Source of the DNA: Siphonodentalium dalli
Lineage: Eukaryota; Mollusca; Scaphopoda; Gadilida; Siphonodentaliidae
Assembly: GCA_032622095.1 (NCBI GenBank)
Contig: CP136065.1
Location: forward strand, 52,015,949-52,079,948
Length of the DNA stretch: 64,000 bases
Direction: 5' to 3'
The notes under the pieces were generated by a model, which was not told the DNA's origin, searched no databases, and saw only the letters and a list, made by a program, of their open reading frames with translations. Shown here in pieces: positions 23,278 through 34,060 of this stretch (its first letter is position 1; every line of letters starts with the position of its first letter). Both the position numbers and the translations under genes were made by a program.

Positions 23278-23819
23278 TATGTTAGCTACAATCACAATAG
23301 GATATTGCTTGACTTGATTGGTTTCTACTCTTCAACTAAAGTGGAAGACAGAATAATTTCTCTTTGCTACAAATTGTGTTACACAACATATGTGACACAA
23401 GAGGCTCAACTGAATGACCATGTGAACAAACAAAAATATCACATGACCAGTATGTGTGACAATGTGGGAATATCAGAACATGTCAGGGATACAAGTATCT
23501 GAACCTGGCTAATGTATCTTTTCAAAAGTATTTCCTATATTTCTTCAGGTGAACATGTTATGTAAATAATTTCCATAAGGTGCAGTACGAATGTTAGAAC
23601 ATTTTCTGACTAGGAAAATTATAACATTAAAAAAATGTAGGTAGGTACATGTAATATAGTTAGTGAATAAACAAGAATTGTGACAAGGATAACTTTATGA
23701 TCGTAAGCGATTCAAATCAGGTATGGATAAAAGTACACAGCTTCTGTCAAATAGTTGGGAATGGGTACACAGAATTCCAAAATTGTTATCGGCTTGGATG
23801 TTGATATTCTCATTTATTA
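23278..23819. other. Intergenic, nothing recognised
   Basis: No supported gene; the ORF at 23305-23502 has no recognisable domain. Confidence 0.45.
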
Positions 23820-24570
23820 TATGCTTGCCTAAAACACAGTGGAAAATTACCGAAACATGGATCGTCTTATGTATCTCTTAGAAGTAAAAGTGAAATACAA
23901 TTTCATTATTTCAGTGTAGCTTTCTTTATTTCACTGCAGTATGCTGGAGGTTTAAGGGAGCACGAATTCAATATGCCTAGTACATACCGGACTCTTTCCT
24001 GTTTGTAAACACTGACAATATGCGCTCTTTAATTAAGTAGAGTTAATAATTTAATTAAGTAATTTAGCAGCAACTTTGAGCATTATTAACCCTTTACCCA
24101 ACAAACTGGCCGAAACCGGCCAAATAAAGCTTCAACAGCCTAAAATATCTTCGGTCTGTCTCAATGAAACCATACAAATATGGATATCATTGGAACCGGC
24201 TCCTTGACCACATTGTGATAGTTACAGTTATGCCCTGTGCCAATGCATTCTCTTATATATGCGAGTCGACCATAGGTCGCCTCGCATATATAAGAGAATG
24301 CATTGGCCTAAAAAAAATCTTTTTTTAACACTTTTTACCATTTTTTCTTACATTCTTTAACAATTTTATAATTTTTAATGTGTTAAGCCAATGCATTCTC
24401 TTATATATGCGAGGCGACCTATGGTCGACTCGCATATATGAGAATGCATTGGCACAGGGCCGTTCTGTTGGGTAAAGGGTTAAGGCACATATAATAAAAA
24501 GAATACATACAGTTTATAGTTTGAATACCTGAAACATCTTATTTGTGTCTGGAAAGAAATTTCTTTTTAC
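23820..24570. repeat. Dispersed repeat Disp-5, copy 2, split by a TTAA-1 element
   Basis: The left part (23820-24085) and right part (24484-24570) match 11398-11910. The interruption is exactly the TTAA-1 element at 24086-24483. The terminal hairpin arm of copy 1 is only partly present. Confidence 0.75.
24086..24483 (+). mobile_element. TTAA-1 element, copy 1
   Basis: TTAACCCTTTACCCAACA on the left and TGTTGGGTAAAGGGTTAA on the right are perfect TIRs bounded by TTAA. The interior includes CGGCCAAATAAAGC, then two 70-bp hairpins in opposite orientation with the core CCAATGCATTCTCTTATA. CCC…GGG ends next to TTAA are typical of piggyBac-type elements; no transposase is present. Confidence 0.88.
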
Positions 24571-24603
24571 CTTTTTCACAAAATATTTCTAAAATTTTAA
24601 AGT

Positions 24604-24822
24604 TTAAAGATATGTATCTTTTCCAGGACAAAATTACAGTAATGCCCTAAATAATCGACTTGTTGCCATTCATCGGAAAGCTCTCACTGAGAGCTTTCCG
24701 ATGAATGGCAACAAGCCATATTTCCTAAATCCTGAAAAGTTACCCATAATTCTGCTGTGGTTAAGGAGTCGATTATTTAGGGCATTACTGTAATTTTGTC
24801 CTGGAAAAGATACACATCTTTA
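24604..24822. mobile_element. PalA copy 4 inside a larger palindrome
   Basis: PalA occupies 24637-24790 with about 60 bp missing from its left arm. The flanks continue the palindrome for about 30 nt: GTATCTTTTCCAGGACAAAA on the left and TTTTGTCCTGGAAAAGATAC on the right. Confidence 0.8.
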
Positions 24823-24902
24823 GACCTTTCTAATCAGCATCATATTCATAACTCAGTCATCGGTCACCAAGATCCCAAAAGCTTCTAAAATTAATGCTGT
24901 GA

Positions 24903-24986
24903 AACAAGCCATATTTCCGACTAAATCCTGAAAAGTTACCCATAATTATGCTGTGGTTAAGGAGTCGATTAATTAGGGCATTACTG
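24903..24986. mobile_element. PalA half element
   Basis: Only the right arm is present, from ACAAGCCATATTTCCGAC to GGGCATTACTG, then TA. Confidence 0.75.
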
Positions 24987-25534
24987 TACAACAAAATAAT
25001 TTTAATAAAACCCGATTCAAGACTACAACTAGTTTTTTGTGAAGATTGGTTTTTTATTTGTCTATAAAGGCATAATAAAGTGGTTTATTTCTGATGCAGC
25101 CGAGTGTAATTCACAGTGAAATCTCTCAGTTGAAATGAAATTTTCCTGGATAGAGGGTGCTAGCAAGATAGAGTTCTCCCTCTTGGAATGCTCCAAACAT
25201 TTCCGCAAGATTTCTGTTCTAAAAATTGGCCCTAAAACTGTCCCAAGATTGTGATAATAAATTATAAATAAAATTAATATTAATTAATAGAAGCTTTTCC
25301 CGATTCATATCTATAAAATATAAACTTGCAAAGAAGAGCTACACTATCTTTAATCTAATTAAAATCAAACTGTGGTAGTTACTTGGTTGGTCAACATACA
25401 TTTTAATGTACGAGTCCAAACTGTTTCCAGAGTAGATGTTTATTTCAGGAGGAGATCCAAGCATATTTATGACGCTTTCCAACTTTTGCCAGATCAAGGC
25501 TGTGTACCCATTACCACACATGGTGGTGTATTAC
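24987..25534. other. Intergenic, nothing recognised
   Basis: AT-rich with no supported gene or repeat. Confidence 0.45.
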
Positions 25535-25745
25535 AAGCCTGAGTTTAGTGTGCCTGTCATTTGCAGATTGAGGTCCCCAGAGGGTGAATTTAGTGACGCT
25601 ATCCCGGACAGCAGGCTAGCCTAGCATCACTAAATTCACCCTCTGGGGACCTCATTCTGCTTGGTCTCATCTGATATGGGAGACATAGACTCAGATTGAA
25701 GTTCCCAAATGGTGAATTTTGTGATGTACACTCATTGGGAATATC
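25535..25745. mobile_element. PalB element, left half
   Basis: From CAAGCCTGAGTTTAGTGTG through the GGTCCCCAGAGGGTGAATTT hairpin and the AGACATAGACTCAGATTG segment to a second small hairpin (TTCCCAAATGGTGAAT…ATTGGGAA). Confidence 0.75.
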
Positions 25746-26187
25746 ATAAAATTGATGCCTATATCGTCCAACATATATTTACTTCTAGATCGGTATGTTG
25801 TTGTGTTCTAGTAGTCACTTGCAATTGATATATAGATCACTTGTGGTTTTCTTCTTGTGAGAATATTCGCTGGTTTATATCGTCTGTGGGTCGATGACCC
25901 TGCAAGATGGCAGTCTTCTATGTGAAATGAATTTTTGAGTTGAGCATATCTGAAATATTGGATGTATATATATATAATGTAATGAAAGTTATTGAAGCTG
26001 CAACAGGAAATTAGAAAAAACGACCTGTGGATGAAATGTAGGTGCACACTGCCTGTCATATTTGTTTTTCTGCTGCTTTGTTCATATGACAGATATCTCT
26101 GAGAAGTTAGTTCATATCAATGTCAACAGAGGTAACAGAGGCAGGAGAACAATTGGTGTCATCATATGAGTCAATCACTTTATGTTG
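25746..26187. other. Intergenic, nothing recognised
   Basis: No gene is supported; a short TA microsatellite lies near 25966. Confidence 0.45.
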
Positions 26188-26577
26188 TTAACCCTTTACC
26201 CAACAGTAGGGCCCTGTGCCAATGCATTCTCTTATATATGCGAGTCGACCATAGGTCGCCTCGCATATATAAGAGAATGCATTGGCTTAACACATTAAAA
26301 ATTATAAAATTGTTAAAGAATGTAAGAAAAAATGGTAAAAAAATATTTTGTTTAGGCCAATGCATTCTCTTATATATGCGAGGCGACCTATGGTCGACTC
26401 GCATATATAAGAGAATGCATTGGCACAGGGCATAACTGTAACCATCACAATGTGGTCAATGAGCCGGTTCCAATGATATCCATATTTGTATGGTTTTATT
26501 GAGACAGACCCAAGATAATTTAGGCTATTGCAGCTTTATTTGGCCGTTTTTGGCCGGTTTGTTGGGTAATGGGTTAA
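26188..26577 (-). mobile_element. TTAA-1 element, copy 2 (inverted)
   Basis: TTAACCCTTTACCCAACA and GTTGGGTAATGGGTTAA termini with TTAA on both sides; same two hairpins and AATTATAAAATTGTTAAAG spacer as the 32 kb copy. The ORFs of 74-89 residues on both strands here are palindrome translations. Confidence 0.87.
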
Positions 26578-26579
26578 GC

Positions 26580-27014
26580 AAGCCTGATTATAGTGTCTGA
26601 CTTTGCAGAATGAGGTCCCCAGAGGGTGAATTTAGTGACCGTATCCCACACATTGGGCTAGCATATTAAACCAAAGTCACCCTCTGTGGATCTCATTCTG
26701 CTTAGGCTTTAACTGCTATGGGAGACCTAGAATCAGGAATGAACTTCCCCAGTTGGTGATGTTCACACATTAGCCACCTCCAATAAGCAATTTATCTTCT
26801 GCAAATTAGGGGATATAGAAACTTCCCAGAAGGGAAAAAGTAACTAAAAATAATGTTAATTTGAGACTATAGATATTTCCCAGAAGATGAGGCCTAAGCA
26901 TAATGAGGTCCCCAGAGGCTGAATTTGGTGATGATAACCCGCTGTGCGGGGTAGCATCACTAAACTCACCCTCTGGGGACCTCATTCTGCAAATATCAGA
27001 CACGTACATAAACT
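26580..27014. mobile_element. PalB element, full length
   Basis: Left hairpin, middle segment and right hairpin are all present, ending CTGCAAATATCAGACACG…ACTCAG. It lies 3 bp from the TTAA-1 copy and just beyond the cadherin stop codon, so it may be transcribed in the 3' UTR. Confidence 0.78.
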
Positions 27015-27145
27015 CAGTCTTGTTGTTAAAATGGCTTTTTCAGAGTTTGTATTATCATTCTCAGGGTCAGAGATAACATGTCATTTTCCATGGCCTTTCC
27101 CAGTACGAGTACGAACCCTGTACTGAGGTACACAACATGAGCAGC

Positions 27146-27431
27146 TCAGAACCGAGTAGAATCTTCTGGCAAACTATTCACTTCTGCCTTACTTGCTGAA
27201 GAATCAACAACATCCGCTGGTATTTGTTCATATAGCGGGTTAACAACAACAACAGCACTGTCATCAGAATTGATCGCTATGACTTGAACATCATCATTTG
27301 GGAGGCTGCCATGAGCATTCGACTCAGGACTCTCGTCACATTCTTCCTCTGATATATTGCTGATGTTGACAGTCACTTCCTGAGTCTCAGTTGAAGTTTT
27401 CCTCTTGTGTGGTAAATTACCATTCGCGATC
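27146..27431 (-). CDS. Cadherin last exon: cytoplasmic tail and stop
   Basis: 286 nt after the acceptor TTATTTCAG, entering in phase 2, ending TGA at 27148-27146. The tail is acidic and Ser-rich. It contains VVVVNPLYEQIP, an NPxY motif of the kind bound by PTB-domain endocytic adaptors, and ends STRF, which fits the S/T-x-hydrophobic pattern of class I PDZ ligands. Both functions are inferred from motif knowledge only. Confidence 0.88.
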
Positions 27432-28452
27432 CTGAAATAATTTTGAAACTAATGAAACATCCACTGGTTACGTTACAGAAAGAAACAAGATCGCGCTTAT
27501 CAAGTATTTTTGCTCATAACAGTGAATCTGTCTGACTGAGAATTACTAAAAACGGATGAACTAAGGAACCATAACTCAGAACTAAGAACCATAACTCAGG
27601 TAAATATATTGAGGTATTGTTGTGAAAGATATTTTTACCAAATATTAATGAAATCAGCCACAAGTCAGGTAAAAAAAATCAGCAATATATCCTGGGTTTT
27701 GATCTCGATTGAGATATTGTTGAGAATCATTCATACACCACATATGAATGGAATCGGTTGATCAGTTATAGTTGAAGTTATAGTGCAAACCGTCCTAAAA
27801 CTGCTAAACTTAGACAAACTAAGGGCCATCATAATTCAGGTAAGATATCAGACAAACAACAAATCTGGTTTTCGAACTTGATCAAGATATTGTTGTTAAA
27901 GATACCTTGAATGTGAATGGAATCAGTTCACATTTGTTCAAGTTACTGAGCTAACAGTCATGAAATTGCTAAAAATAGACAACTAAGTGCTGTAACTCAG
28001 GTAAAAAGAATCTGACAAACCTGGTTTTCAAACTCGATCACGATATTGTTGTGAAAGGTCTATATATAAAATATGAATGGAATTTATGCGATCGTGATGT
28101 CCCCACCCTCCCCTCAGCATAAGAGCAACATCCATGAGCAGACATTTAAGGTCTCGACACGTGGCTTCCTTTGACATTTAATTTGCCACAAGGAGTAAGC
28201 AGGGCGATCGCATGCTTTAATGTTGTATTGTCACAAAGTCAACATTACTTATTGCACGACACCACCCGTTTAAAGATACCTCTAACTTTTAAGTTGATAA
28301 TAAATGCTCTTTATTGCTAATTATTAGTGCCTATTTAAATCATCTGAGGTCAACAGCACTGCCAGTGTCAAATTACCTCTGTGTGCCAAAGTTAATGTTT
28401 GATTGTTTGATTAAATCTAGTTTAGTTCAAGAGGAATACTTTCTTTTTGCAG

Positions 28453-28722
28453 ATACCTGCAAAGTATGATTACTTCCCACCTGATGATTATGGACAATTT
28501 AATGATCATTTTCTTTCAGGCAATATTAACAGTATTGAATTTTTCACTTGGTATTGGCGTATATCAGAAAACCACCCTGCACTACTCAGCACTAGCACTA
28601 GCACAAGTGAACATGATGGTAGATCGGTGCCAAGTTACAAAATGAAAGAAAAAAAGGTTGGGACAAAATTATTTATGTTGATAAATTTTATGCTAAAAAT
28701 AAACATTTTAATAAATAATTAA
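28453..28722 (+). other. Possible coding exon or gene remnant on + strand, unrecognised
   Basis: A pyrimidine-rich tract ending TTTTTGCAG is followed by an open frame with an aromatic-rich start (YDYFPPDDYGQFNDHF, then WYWRISENHP) and a TAA at 28720. It lies antisense within a cadherin intron. I recognise no family. The composition of the first 60 residues is more protein-like than neighbouring chance ORFs, but the last 25 look like AT-rich readthrough. It could be chance or a transposon remnant. Confidence 0.2.
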
Positions 28723-29836
28723 ACTAGTCTATTTCTCAATGAAATTACTTTTAAAAACACAAGGCTAACAGGTGGTCTGACTGCAAGGAAGGAATTTCAG
28801 AAGATCGAGGAACTGAGCTAATCTAATATGTTTTTCTTAACCTGAAAGAGATGGACAATGGGCTAATATCTAAGGTGTACATGTATTTGGTAAATTCATC
28901 TGACCACAAAATGTTCAATATAGTAATTATTTAAAATAATTTTATCATATGATAAACATCTTTCTTGTAAAACTTCCAACAAAAATATTATGAAACTTAT
29001 TTTGAAGGAAGGTTAGCAGTATTAATCCCAAATACACAAGAAACATCTGTAGATTGAATTACTATCTAAAAACATACATAGATACATCCCAGCTGAACAG
29101 TGTATAATGCTCTAAAATACCAACAAATTATGTCCTAGTTCATGAAATAAAATTATTTCCTAGTGAGAGCAGCTTCTGTTGTCGATTCAACATTATTATT
29201 TTATGCCCATGAATCTATAACGAAAGTCCAGAAAAGTGATACCAGCATCGTTGATAACTGAAAGACACAGAGAAAGCTAAGTTTTTCTACATACATTACT
29301 ATGTGTATAAAACATCTAGTTTCTACATCAATATTTACCTCATCATAGCTGCAAATACACAAATGGTAATCAAACAATGTATATATATGGCTTTGTTTGG
29401 TAAATACAAGAAGAAGTTGCACCTTCGATGAAAAATTGAAACATGGTCAGGACGGAAGCCAAATAAAACTCTAGAATGGAAAATGTCATCAAAGTCGTTT
29501 TTCTCCTCTTTTGAAAGTATAGTCATGATGGCGAACCTACATTCCAAATTTCGTTGAGATCCGATGAACCATGATTGAGATATTCGCACAGTGGACAAAA
29601 GCCAAGATTTTCAGATAAACAAGGATATAAACACTAGAATGGAAAATGCAAACAATGTCATTTGCACCTCTTTTGAAAGAAGTCATGATGGCGAACATCC
29701 ATATAAGTTATCATTCAGATCCGATAACCAATGACTGAGATATATGCCCAGATGGACGGACAGACAGATGAACAAAGTCAATCCAGTATAGTCCCCATTT
29801 TTCTTTGAAAGTTGGGTATAATGAGAACAAAATGAT

Positions 29837-30002
29837 ATTTTGAAAACAACAGTTTTTGAAAACAATAGTTTTTGAAAACAATAGTTTTTGAAAACAATAG
29901 TTTTTGAAAACAATAGTTTTTGAAAACAATAGTTTTTGAAAACAATAGTTTTTGAAAACAATAGTTTTTGAAAACAATAGTTTTCTCTCTCTCTCTCTCT
30001 CT
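29837..30002. repeat. 16-bp tandem repeat and CT microsatellite
   Basis: About nine units of TTTTTGAAAACAATAG, then nine CT dinucleotides (29985-30002). Overlapping - strand ORFs are translations of this array. Confidence 0.92.
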
Positions 30003-30073
30003 GTGAATTTTATCCATTGAAGTAATGACTACTCACTGAACTGAAGTTGTTAATTGGATAAAAAATACCTGAA

Positions 30074-30881
30074 TTTGACCCTTTCATGATGGCAGCTTGG
30101 CAGAATGTCAAGGTACATATTATTTGGCCAATATATTCTCTTAGGTAGCAATTTAGCTACACGATTTCCAGCAATTTTACCAACTTGGGAGGGGGGTACT
30201 GTACTTCAAATCGATACTGAGCCATTATCTTTGACATAGGACCCATCAAGCATGTTTTAGTTTCGACAGAAATTTTAGGTGTAATCATATGTCTGTACTT
30301 TAGCTTCTTTGTAAAATTTGTCATTGAGTTAAGCCCCTTGGTTTGCACACACAAACACTCAATTTAAAAACATTTTTGACTCAAATTGACCAATTTCAAC
30401 TCAAAAACAGACCATGAGAGAGCGAATGTCAGTAAATAAGATTCTTCCACATGATAGAGCTGTTAGAACTGAGAAATATTTGAAATAGAAAAAAAGTTAT
30501 CATATAAATTTGAAAAAAATGTCTTGCAAGCGCAGATGACAGAATTCAGGGGAGAGAAATCAGGTTATTTTCCTGTGACCAATAACACAGAGTTGGCCTT
30601 CACTGAATACGAAAATCCTGTTGCGTATCAAAATTTTCCACTTTTTTGAGAACTTTCCCAGTTTTGTAAAATAATTAAACCTTCAAACCAGTATATGACA
30701 CATTTAACACAGGCTACACTGGCTGTTATGCCCCCCAAGTACTTATTTTTCTATTTTTCAGACCCCCTACAACCCGATAAATTGTGTTCTGATACTTTAT
30801 ATATGCGAGCTCCCTATGGGAAACTCTCAAGAGAATGCATTGGCACAGGGTTTCAGGAAGCTCCAGTCATGGAAGGGTTAA
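30074..30881 (+). mobile_element. TTAA-2 remnants around unrelated sequence
   Basis: The left end at 30074-30143 (TTGACCCTTTCATGATGG… GGCCAATATATTCTCTTA) and right end at 30776-30881 (TATATGCGAGCTCCCTATGGG…CATGGAAGGGTTAA) are separated by about 630 bp without match to the family. This is either an insertion or two separate remnants. The right TTAA lies 52 bp from the next cadherin exon. Confidence 0.55.
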
Positions 30882-30932
30882 TCTAGTCGGCAATATGTGT
30901 GACTTAAAAATAAAGCCAGTGGATACACTTAC

Positions 30933-31085
30933 GAGGTAGATGTTGCTGAACTATAAACTACAGAGGAGTAATCATCTGAATCCCTGTTCGTTTCTCTATC
31001 CAGTATGTTGTCTGAATATCCACTGTTTGTTTTCCCTCTCTCTTCTCTATAGTAGAGGTCAGCATGTTCCTTCTCTCTGATCAGT
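30933..31085 (-). CDS. Cadherin exon: cytoplasmic, juxtamembrane
   Basis: 153 nt, phase 2 to 2, acceptor ATTCCAG and donor TC|GTAAGT. It is charged, with LIREKEHADLYYREERGK and SGYSDNILDRETN, then a DDYSSVVYSS Tyr/Ser segment. No named domain. Confidence 0.88.
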
Positions 31086-31817
31086 CTGGAATAATATACA
31101 AATTTATTGATGGGAAGATTCGGGAATAAACTTCTATCTCTAAAATTTTTATTAAAAACCCATCTCTGAGACTAACAGTACATTCCCAAGGTGACGTAAC
31201 AAATCTTTTCCAAATATAAGAGCATGCCTGATGTAATAATCCTTTGCGAGAATTATAGTTTTTCATAGTAGTGATAACAAGAGCATCGCTAGGTCTTGGC
31301 AAAATATGCCTGTGGTTTGTCCAAATTGTAGACAAGAACAAGCTGATGTAATGGTGCAAAGACAGAGTTCAAAATCAAACTCTGGTAAAAAATCAAGAAA
31401 AAGAAAATCGAAATGAAATGAATGATCGTAAAAATGAATTTATAAAAAATTACCATTAACAACGAAAACAATTTAGAAATAAAATGACCGTAATAATGAA
31501 TCTGTGAAATATTAATGAAACAAATGGGAAATAAAATGAAAAATTGGTATTGAGTGCAAATTCTTCACTCTTGGTGCATTCGAGACAATGATTCGATTCA
31601 ATATTCGATGCAATTTAGAATTTATTGCACAATTAAAAATAAAATCCAGATTTACAGGGTCCTTCTTACAACCCAAAATTGGCCTATATTTTAAATTTGT
31701 TTCAAAACCCTCAGGCCATGAGACAGGCTGTAACGTCATGAGTCTTACACCTAAATCACGATCATTAACATTGCTGATGTATTATGTGAAATGAGTTGGA
31801 AAACTGCTAGTACTTAC
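31086..31817. other. Cadherin intron, nothing recognised
   Basis: AT-rich; ORFs on both strands show no domain. 31375-31540 has repeated AAATGAA words. Confidence 0.5.
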
Positions 31818-32000
31818 TTTCTCCAAGATAAATGCAAACATATGATAGCAACAGCTACACCAAGAAAGATAACTCCAGCAATACAAATCAGGGCAATCTC
31901 GGCAGGGCTCAGGCTTGACGATGTGCGACGTGCTTGCAACTGCTTTGATTTCAGACTCATGAACAAATCGTTAATCTCCTTAGCATTCTTTTTCATTTTG
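31818..32000 (-). CDS. Cadherin exon: transmembrane helix
   Basis: 183 nt, phase 2 to 2, acceptor TTCGCCAG and donor AA|GTAAGT. A helical, Lys-rich stretch (KMKKNAKEINDLFMSLKSKQ) and a Ser-rich linker lead to a 21-residue hydrophobic helix (IALICIAGVIFLGVAVAII plus CL), then HLSWRK on the cytoplasmic side. The EINDLF helix just before the membrane aligns in position with the end of the cadherin-23 membrane-adjacent domain. Confidence 0.92.
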
Positions 32001-32086
32001 CTGGCGAAAGTACAAAATGTAGGGTATCACATGGAGAACTCACAATATTAACAAATAATATAATTTAACTGTTAATAGCTTCTCAA

Positions 32087-32469
32087 GTTACCCAACAGAA
32101 TGGCCCTGTGCCAATGCATTCTCTTATATATGCGAGTCGACCATAGGTCGCCGCGCATATATAAGAGAATGCATTGGCTTAACACATTAAAAATTATAAA
32201 ATTGTTAAAGAATGTAAGAAAAAATGGTAAAAAAAGATTTTTTTTAGGCCAATGCATTCTCTTATATATGCGAGGCGACCTATGGTCGACTCGCATTTAT
32301 AAGAGAATGCATTGGCACAGGGCATAACTGTAACTATCACAATGTGGTCAAGGAGCCGGTTCCAATGATATCCATATTTGTATGGTTCTATTGAGACAGA
32401 CCGAAGATATTTTAGGCTGTTGAAGCTTTATTTGGCCGGTTTTGGCCGGTTTATTGGGTAAAGGGTTAA
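32087..32469 (-). mobile_element. TTAA-1 element, copy 3, left end truncated
   Basis: The left end begins at TTACCCAACAGAATGG, without the outer TTAACCC; the right end TTGGGTAAAGGGTTAA is intact. Two hairpins as in the other copies. The right TTAA belongs to the Disp-2 sequence TTAAAGACATATTATG. Confidence 0.83.
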
Positions 32470-32852
32470 AGACATATTATGTAATTGTTCGGTGCGTAGA
32501 ACTGAAAAGTTAGTACCCAGGCGCTATGCCAACTGTGGGAATGTAGCATTAAACTAACATCGCCGAAAAACTAAAAGTAATCGATCATACCACTCCATTG
32601 AAATCATCGTCTGAACTACGCTTAATTGTAAATATTTACATCTTGATTCGGGGTGCAAGTTCATGCAACAATTGGCGATAAACTAATGCAAATGATTTCA
32701 CCATCAAGAGTCTTTTCATTTAAATAATATATAAGAATGATGATGTGTGTTGTAAATTTTGATTAATATTCGTAAAAATAGCTACATTGAGCAAGATTAT
32801 TGTCCATTTCTATTTGATCAACCAACCGGAGTGTTTCATATCACTTTAACTC
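32466..32852 (+). repeat. Dispersed repeat Disp-2, copy 2
   Basis: TTAAAGACATATTATGTAATT, CAACTGTGGGAATGTAGCATT and GTGTTTCATATCACTTTAA blocks match 21160-21525 and 40647-41014. Confidence 0.75.
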
Positions 32853-33425
32853 CTAAATGAAGTCATGAAGTAGCATATTGGACCATTGACATTATGGCCA
32901 AATTGCAGTGTAAAATTACAAAGGCAATATTGTTATAACCCTAAAACTGACTCAAGCAAAGTCTGTTATCATATCAGTAAAATATTGGTCCATAAATCTG
33001 GTCAATCACCAAACTGTGATTTATAACAAGAGTGTCGCTAGGGTGGGGCAAAATACGCTCATGGTAATTTCAACGAAGGACCATAATTCTCGTGAAAATT
33101 GGCAGGCGGAACCCAAATTCGAACTTTACCAGTATTTTGGGCCAGTACACCCATATACCATTCTATACAGTTCAGACTATCTAAAGTTATCATCCGGAAA
33201 TGAAAATTGAGTGCAAATTCCAACAAAAAGGGCCATAACTCTGGTTAAAATTTGCAGGTGAAATCCGAATTTGAATTGTATTTTGTGCTAGTAAACCCAC
33301 ATATCATTTCTGTTCAGTTCAGCCAATGAAAACGAAAAAACGAATGGCCAGACAGATGCACTGGCGAACCAACAGCATAATACGTCTTGTTTTTTTTCAA
33401 AACTGGTGCATAAAAAGGATATTAC

Positions 33426-33491
33426 CTTGACAAGACCTCATCTGAGAGAATAGTACCATTTTTATCCACAGCATGGAAGAATATATCAGTT
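33426..33491 (-). CDS. Cadherin exon: membrane-adjacent domain, part 3
   Basis: 66 nt, phase 2 to 2, acceptor TTAATTACAG and donor AG|GTAATA. It encodes TDIFFHAVDKNGTILSDEVLS. The hydrophobic strand followed by a D-K-N-G turn matches the corresponding strand in the cadherin-23 membrane-adjacent domain (family knowledge). Confidence 0.88.
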
Positions 33492-33587
33492 CTGTAATTA
33501 ATAATGATCATGTTATCTTTTAGAAACATTTAAAGGGATTTTCCGCTCTTTATTGTGCTTCATACATTATCTGAACATTCCTTCAAA

Positions 33588-34012
33588 TTGACCCTTTCAT
33601 GATGGGAGCTGTGCTGGTGCAGCATTAAAGACCCTGTGCTAGTGAATTCTCTTAAATATGCGAGTCCCTCACAGGGAGTCTTGCATATATATATATATAT
33701 GAGATTTCACTGGCTCACAAGGTAAATATTGTCAGGCCAATTAATGTATTCTCTTATATAAGTGCACCCTACAACCGGTAGGCAATATCAAGAAGGGCTT
33801 TTATTCGCCTCCTTTATATTCTCTTATATATGCAAGTCTCCCATAAGGAGCCTTGCATATATAAGAGAATGCACTGTCAGGGTAAATATTGTTAGGCCAA
33901 TGTATTCTCTTATATATGCAAGGCTCCCTATCATAGACTCACATATATAAAAGAATACATTGGCACAGGGTTTTCGCAAAATTTCAGGAAGCTCCCACGA
34001 TGGAAGTGTTAA
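33588..34012 (+). mobile_element. TTAA-2 element, extended copy
   Basis: Begins TTGACCCTTTCATGATGGGA and ends GGAAGTGTTAA. Three or four hairpin modules with CATTCTCTTATATA cores, and an inserted TA microsatellite (about 33690-33702), make it longer than its siblings. Confidence 0.7.
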
Positions 34013-34060
34013 TGGCTGGGAATCCACTAGATCAAGTTTCCTTCAACATAAACCAGAAAT

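Larger units (their letters stand above)
27432..30932. other. Cadherin intron before the last exon
   Basis: 27560-28080 contains several degenerate units of ACCATAACTCAGGTAAA and GATATTGTTGTGAAAGAT, a motif also at 63900-64000. 29440-29780 holds an AGTCATGATGGCGAAC repeat. There is a 16-bp tandem array at 29837-29984 with a CT run (29985-30002), and TTAA-2 remnants at 30074-30143 and 30776-30881. A possible + strand exon at 28453-28722 is listed separately. Confidence 0.6.
32001..33425. other. Cadherin intron with TTAA-1 and Disp-2
   Basis: TTAA-1 copy 3 (32087-32469) abuts Disp-2 copy 2 (32466-32852). 33050-33300 has GGGCCATAACTCTGGTTAAAA-type degenerate repeats. Confidence 0.7.

Noticed and set aside
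26166-26435. ORFs of 74-89 residues on both strands, repeated near 32072-32327
   Set aside because: They are translations of the TTAA-1 hairpins; the same peptide appears on both strands because the DNA is palindromic.
29683-30017. Three overlapping - strand ORFs rich in FSKTIVFKN
   Set aside because: They are translations of a 16-bp tandem repeat in three frames.
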